Source of the DNA: Trichoplusia ni
Lineage: Eukaryota > Arthropoda > Insecta > Lepidoptera > Noctuidae
Direction: 5' to 3'
DNA: 64,000 nt
Assembly (NCBI RefSeq): GCF_003590095.1
Contig: NC_039491.1
Location: 2,356,001 to 2,420,000 of the forward strand
The notes beneath the pieces are model-generated. The model had not been told where the DNA came from. It worked only from the letters and a program-made list of their open reading frames with translations, and searched no databases. Both the position numbers and the translations under genes were made by a program. The stretch's first letter is position 1. Every line of letters starts with the position of its first letter. Positions 59,425 through 64,000 of the stretch are shown here, piece after piece.

Positions 59425-62400
59425 ATGATCGCGGCAATAGTATTTGCGGTTTTGATACCTTTATTAATAGCGTATTGCTATAAAAATGCGTATAGTAGAC
59501 CGCCGAATTTTCCACCAGGTAAGGATTTTTTTTACCTGTAAATCTGTATATTTAAATCGATTTTATTTGTAGTTTTGTTATATTGAGACCGTGAGCAAAT
59601 AAATTTGACGGTCAATAATAATTATGTTCATTTATTATTGAAAAAATAGTTAAGTCAGAGCAGTGTTTCATAACATCTCATTCTAAAATGGTTACGATCT
59701 TTTTGGTTAATTTAGTCTGAAAAAATATCAGCATTATGTTTTAAAAACAATGTGAGATCTTACAATGTGAAAAATTTATGATAAATTATATGATATATAT
59801 ATGTATTATGTCGCGTTAACTGTATATATTAACTTTGACTCTCCTTTTTTATTTCATACATTACAAATAGTATGTTCATTTGGTGCTAAACATTTCTTTC
59901 TTCCTTTGAACTAAGGCTGCATATTATTTTTGTCTTTAAAATCTGTGAATTCTGATTGATACATAACAAAAGAAAGCCTTTGTGAAACATTTAAAACTAT
60001 TAAACATATTATAAGTTTTTCCTTCTCTCGGTAAGAGTCATATTTATCAAGGGCCAACTTGTGAGACATTCGGACTTAACGAAGCTCGTTATATTATAAT
60101 TCACGGGTATTTATTTTTTTAGCCATACATAGGTAGTTGGGAAAAAAGGCTTAGGCGTTCTTTTGTTATTTAAAACTATTATACTTGGGTAGTTCAAGTC
60201 ATTCAGATATTTATTCAAAAACCTTGGTACATGGAAAGTCTGAGATGAGAGAGACTTAGCTATCTTATGGAAGCTATAAAAACATTAAATTGTAAATAAA
60301 TTGTGTTAATTAAGCGTAATAATTGTCGCAGACACACAATTTACGTAGATAACATATTATTTACGCGGAATTTATTCTTCATATTTACTAATAATAAGAG
60401 CAGACCTCGAGCAGACGATAAACATATTATTATAAATACAATTTCAGTGTTTGGAAATAACCAAGTTTCATCAAGGAACCAATAATGAGCTGAAAAACAT
60501 TAATTAGGTGGTAATATAAAAAAAAATCCACTTTAAGGAATTTACTCCTTTTGTCGCGGGGAGTTTCATAAACATAAAAGTCTTTGCTCAAGGCATCCAA
60601 TTTTGTGTGGGTTGGATGGGTTTTCGGTTGGTTAATGGATTTGGTTTTTAAAAGCAAATTGTTCAGGCTGCCAGAAGCAGGATTTTTGTTTGTTTTTATT
60701 TTTAATGTTTTTTAAGAAGGGCCCAAATAGAACGTTTTACGCGATCCACGAATGCTTGTCCTGAGTCTGGGTACATGCATTCAATTCCTTAGTGCTCCCA
60801 CAATCTCCCTTGTATCGCGGGAGGTTTTCACAAGCATTTAAGAGTATTTTAGCAGACTCAGAACAAGCATTGGTAGATCACAAAAATACTTGTAGGAAAT
60901 CATAAACCTAAACGAAATTCAATCAGTGTCCCTTAAATCACGTCCACTCAAACAAATAAAGTCTTTGTTGTTGACAATATGAAAGTTATCTAATTCATTG
61001 GTGATTAGTCTTCGCTATCATGATGATTAGAACGTTGTAGTTGTTTTTTAATAAGAATTATCAATAGAAATTACGATTGCTAAGATAATTTATTACAATT
61101 ATGTGATATGGACAGGCGACTTGTACCTAAATCAGTCAAATTCAAAGTATTTTTAGTTACAGTCTAGGTTTTAGATCTTGTTATGGGTTATATAGAGTAG
61201 ACTTGATCTATATTTAATTAAAATAATTTTAAAATCTACCTATTACAGTACCAAAAAGTAAATTGTCGAACCAAAAAAAACATGGTTTAACAAGAATTCG
61301 AAACAAGGTTTTCTATTACAAAATTTAACTACCTTTCTTGTAGTACACATATCGCTTTGTAAAGAAAAAACTTAGACACAAAAACGTCTTTTCTTTTTAT
61401 TTTGATTATATGAATGTGTACGCCAGCATAAATTTGTCGAATATCATAATGACGAAATTTTTCTGGCGCTGTCGGGTAAAAAAGATCTGCGCAAACATAA
61501 GTGATACTAATTACTTTGACCCCACTTTTTAAGAATTATACTTATCAAGTTATCTCGACGGAGTCAAAGATCAACAGTTGAAAGTGAGTTTTATGAATAC
61601 TGGGCTTAGGTACCTAATTGTAGATCAATTAATTATTGAATTAAATAATAAAATCCCGACGCACTTGCATTTTAATGTTGTTATAGGGAATACTGCATTC
61701 CCATATCCACTCAAAGACATAAATGTGTAATAAGAGCCAAACTCAATGTTATAATTATGCTTTGGTTGTAGACTTAGGTACATACATAAATGTGAAATAA
61801 GAGCCAAGTTCAATATTAAATTATAATTTGGCCTTCGTTGTAGACTGCAACGATGAAAGAAATTAGATCTAAGTGGGTGTTAAGTCCAATTGTCAATCCT
61901 CATATTTATTTCTTCTCATTATTGCCATTCCTTCTTTTTGTTATCTTTTCTTCTTAAAACTTAGTTCTCACATCATCATCTATTTCCTGGCGGTTGCCAT
62001 CTTGGATCGATTTGCATCGAACATAATTACGAAGACTCCCGTCTAATATAGCTTTCAAACAATAAAAAACTAAATCAAAGTCGGTTCATCCTTTCGAGAG
62101 CCATGCGTCGATGGAGCGGACACACAGATACACAAACACGTGAAGCTTATGACACCCCGCCTCCAAAGATTGTTGCATTATTATATTTAAAATGTTTATG
62201 ATTGATCGTTTAATTGGCTGGAACAATCTTATTGAATTTCATATTTTTATCGCTAAGCTATCAATCTACTCACGTGTACGACAAATATGTAGCAGCGTAT
62301 CTTATCAGTAAATTGTTGTTTTATTTAAAGAAAATCTCATTTTTTATAATTTAATTTTACCTAAACTTGTCAGTAGCAGTACAATTTTCGGTACGGTACA

Positions 62401-62962
62401 ATTAAAACAGGCTATTGTAGAGACCCCCGAGAACACTTACATGCTCATGAAAACAGTAGTAACTATTTAGATTTTTTAAATCTATCTGTTTTTATATTTA
62501 CTCACATTTTCTTTGTTTGTATGTATGTTTGCTTGTCGTTGCGGTGGGACTTTTACAATTTTGAGGTACTTCCCGATAAGCTAGAAGGCTGATATTTTAA
62601 GGGTAGTTACAAACCCCATGACAATGAAATTTACAGCTATAAAACGGCTGGACCAATTTTAACAAATTTTTAAAACGTTTTCCGTCGTTATTTCGATATT
62701 TTTTTGTCAACAGGGCCTCCAAGCCTACCAGTGTACGGTGCTTTCTGGATAGTCCTGGCCCATGGATTCAATGACCTAGCTTCGGCATTCCGCAAGCTTG
62801 GAGAGAAGTATAACACCAACATCATCGGTCTGTTCATGGGCCCAGTACCAACAGTCGTCGTGAATGACTCTAAGCTGATCAAGGAGGTTCTTAACCGGGA
62901 AGAGCTCGATGGACGCATGGACATCATTCTGTTCAGGCTGAGGTCGTATTGGAAGAAACTTG
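59425..62962 (+). CDS. Cytochrome P450 (CYP304-like), first two exons
   Basis: Exon 1 (59425-59518) encodes MIAAIVFAVLIPLLIAYCY, an N-terminal membrane anchor, followed by the proline-rich hinge RPPNFPPG. Exon 2 (62714-62962) joins in phase 1 and continues PPSLPVYGAFW...IIGLFMGPVPTVVVND...IKEVLNREELDGRMDI...RLRSYWKKLG, the conserved N-terminal third of microsomal P450s up to just before helix C. The pattern (FPPGPP hinge, YxxxIIGLxxGPxPxVVV, EVLN, DGR) fits clan 2/CYP304-like insect P450s. The haem-binding cysteine exons lie beyond the window, so the gene is partial here. Intron 1 is 3.2 kb; both introns are GT-AG. Substrate unknown. Confidence 0.88.
60551..60894. repeat. Cluster of partial SINE-like hairpin repeats
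   Basis: Three pieces of the repeat seen at 56707-56830 occur: TTGTCGCGGGGAGTTTCATA at 60551, GATCCACGAATGCTTGTCCTG at about 60743 (opposite orientation) and TATCGCGGGAGGTTTTCACA at 60813 with GAACAAGCATTGGTAGATCA further on. Their mixed orientation suggests several insertions or rearrangement. Confidence 0.5.
61717..61845. repeat. Tandem duplication of about 67 bp
   Basis: The unit beginning ACATAAATGTG, continuing AATAAGAGCCAA and ending GTTGTAGAC occurs at 61717 and again at 61784, with several substitutions and small indels between the two copies. Confidence 0.8.
62065..62165 (+). mobile_element. Decayed LINE-like 3' fragment
   Basis: GTCGGTTCATCCTTTCGAGA, then GACACACAGATACAC and GCTTATGACACCCC form the pattern of a widespread lepidopteran retroelement tail. 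It is degraded and non-coding. Confidence 0.4.
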
Positions 62963-64000
62963 GTAAGAACAATTTATTGTAAATGCTTTTTAAGGTTTTA
63001 TAACACAACTTGTAAAAGCGAGACTGCAAACCAAGGCACAGCGCGGTGTCTCTGTTTAACAATTGCAACAGTCTTTATAAAAAATGGCAATAGGCATCTC
63101 GAATTGTATCGTGCCGATTAGCGCCATGCTAAGATATCGCCATCCGATCAGGTAACAAGCCAAGAAGGAAAAAGACGCGTTGTCCTTCGAGTCCGTTCTT
63201 GAGAGGAGTAATAGGTCGGGTCGGTTCTTGACAACTACTCCTTGAGAAGAAGTCCAAAAGGATTAAGACCAGAGTCGCAGAGCATGCGAGGCAGCGCGAG
63301 CCCGTGGCTCTGGCTTGTGCAATTGTAGGCGCCTGAAGTGATTTTACTGGGCGAGAGTCCGACATATCAACTTTCGGCGCGGTTTGATGAAGTTATTAGC
63401 TTTTGAATCCAAAAAAACGGTCGCGTTAAAATTAGGGTTTTCAAAAACATGCGTAATAACAACATGAGAATGCATAATAACAAAGATTCATTTTAATGAG
63501 CAACAGCTGTCATTTATCGTCGTTTAAAATAATGCTGATGAATATAATATAATTCATTACTAAGATATATAATACAATGTATGCTTTATTTACACTTTCG
63601 TTGCGAACTCTACTGAACAAAGTACAGACACTTTACCTTCTTGTTTTTACATTTATTTATACATTATATTATAACATGAAAAATGATAAAACAAATGCGT
63701 TATTATTACGAATCTGGGGCTTTTGAGATAAGTTCCCAAGTACCAGTGTATAGTCGACCAGAGATGACACGCAACATTTTAATATTAAGAGCGTCCTTAT
63801 CGCAACATGATAAAGTTGCTTTTCGCAACTCATTGGTAGCAATTTCTTGCGGTGTAATGTATTTGAACATTAAAGCTACTTAATTATACTGATATGTTAG
63901 GTTTAAGCACTTATTTAGATAACTTAGTGGCAATGTTCTGATTACAGATACTACGTATAGTTTTTCTTAATGTCAGAGGTCATTTCTCAATTAGTTTGTG
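62963..64000. other. P450 intron 2 (incomplete) with an unassigned GC-richer segment
   Basis: It starts with the donor GTAAGA. Between about 63010 and 63370 the sequence is clearly more GC-rich than the rest and has a 78-codon open frame on the minus strand, without a known domain. This may be an inserted repeat. I could not find a third P450 exon before the window ends. Confidence 0.4.

Larger units (their letters stand above)
59519..62713 (+). other. P450 intron 1
   Basis: A 3.2 kb AT-rich intron. It holds partial copies of the SINE-like hairpin repeat (60551-60595, 60739-60772 and 60811-60894), a 67-bp tandem duplication (61717-61845) and a decayed LINE-type fragment (62065-62165). No other exon is supported. 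Confidence 0.6.

Noticed and set aside
63683..63883. 66-codon open frame near the window end
   Set aside because: It does not continue the P450 sequence (no helix C WxxxR motif) and has no splice sites in the needed phase.

Overview
This window looks like nuclear DNA of a moth or butterfly (Lepidoptera). It is AT-rich, its genes are split by introns, and it carries typical lepidopteran repeats: Helitron ends with CTAG and a short hairpin just before it, a hAT element, tRNA-derived SINEs and LINE tails. It also holds a lepidopteran-style odorant receptor and a CYP304-like P450. The species cannot be read from the sequence.

Layout. Bases 1-13,080 hold no gene I can support, only scattered GC-richer islands, two strong hairpins and a decayed Helitron end. 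At about 13.08-13.51 kb a CpG-rich island with a tiny 5' coding exon (MALAR) is the likely distal promoter and first exon of roadkill (rdx, the insect SPOP orthologue). A 17.5 kb intron with several GC-richer islands follows. The rest of rdx lies at 31,019-39,732 (+): one N-terminal exon, one MATH exon, then the BTB/BACK exons. All splice phases fit, giving a 376-aa protein or a 412-aa long form. A GC-rich 3' UTR start follows.

42,238-50,160 is a 7.9 kb Helitron with an encoded Rep-helicase. It is broken twice. A 1,548 bp hAT element with 8-bp target duplications sits inside the Rep domain, between the HUH motif and the tyrosines, and the helicase C-terminus is missing. A fragment of a short non-autonomous Helitron lies inside the hAT element, so the order of events is Helitron, then hAT, then possibly a further short Helitron.

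50,626-51,646 (+) is a compact three-exon gene, the insect homologue of human C15orf61 (152 aa). 52,274-55,552 (-) is a complete eight-exon odorant receptor (431 aa). It has one GC-AG intron, an intronic inverted repeat and a short Helitron in its first intron. 59,425 onward (+) holds the first two exons of a cytochrome P450 (CYP304-like) that runs off the window.

The host genes are functionally unrelated neighbours: rdx is a Cullin-3 adaptor in Hedgehog/JNK control, the odorant receptor acts in olfaction and the P450 in oxidation. No operon-like organisation is present. The most unusual part is the nested transposon block, where the N-terminus of the Helitron protein is built from about fourteen 23-residue repeats, several identical at DNA level.
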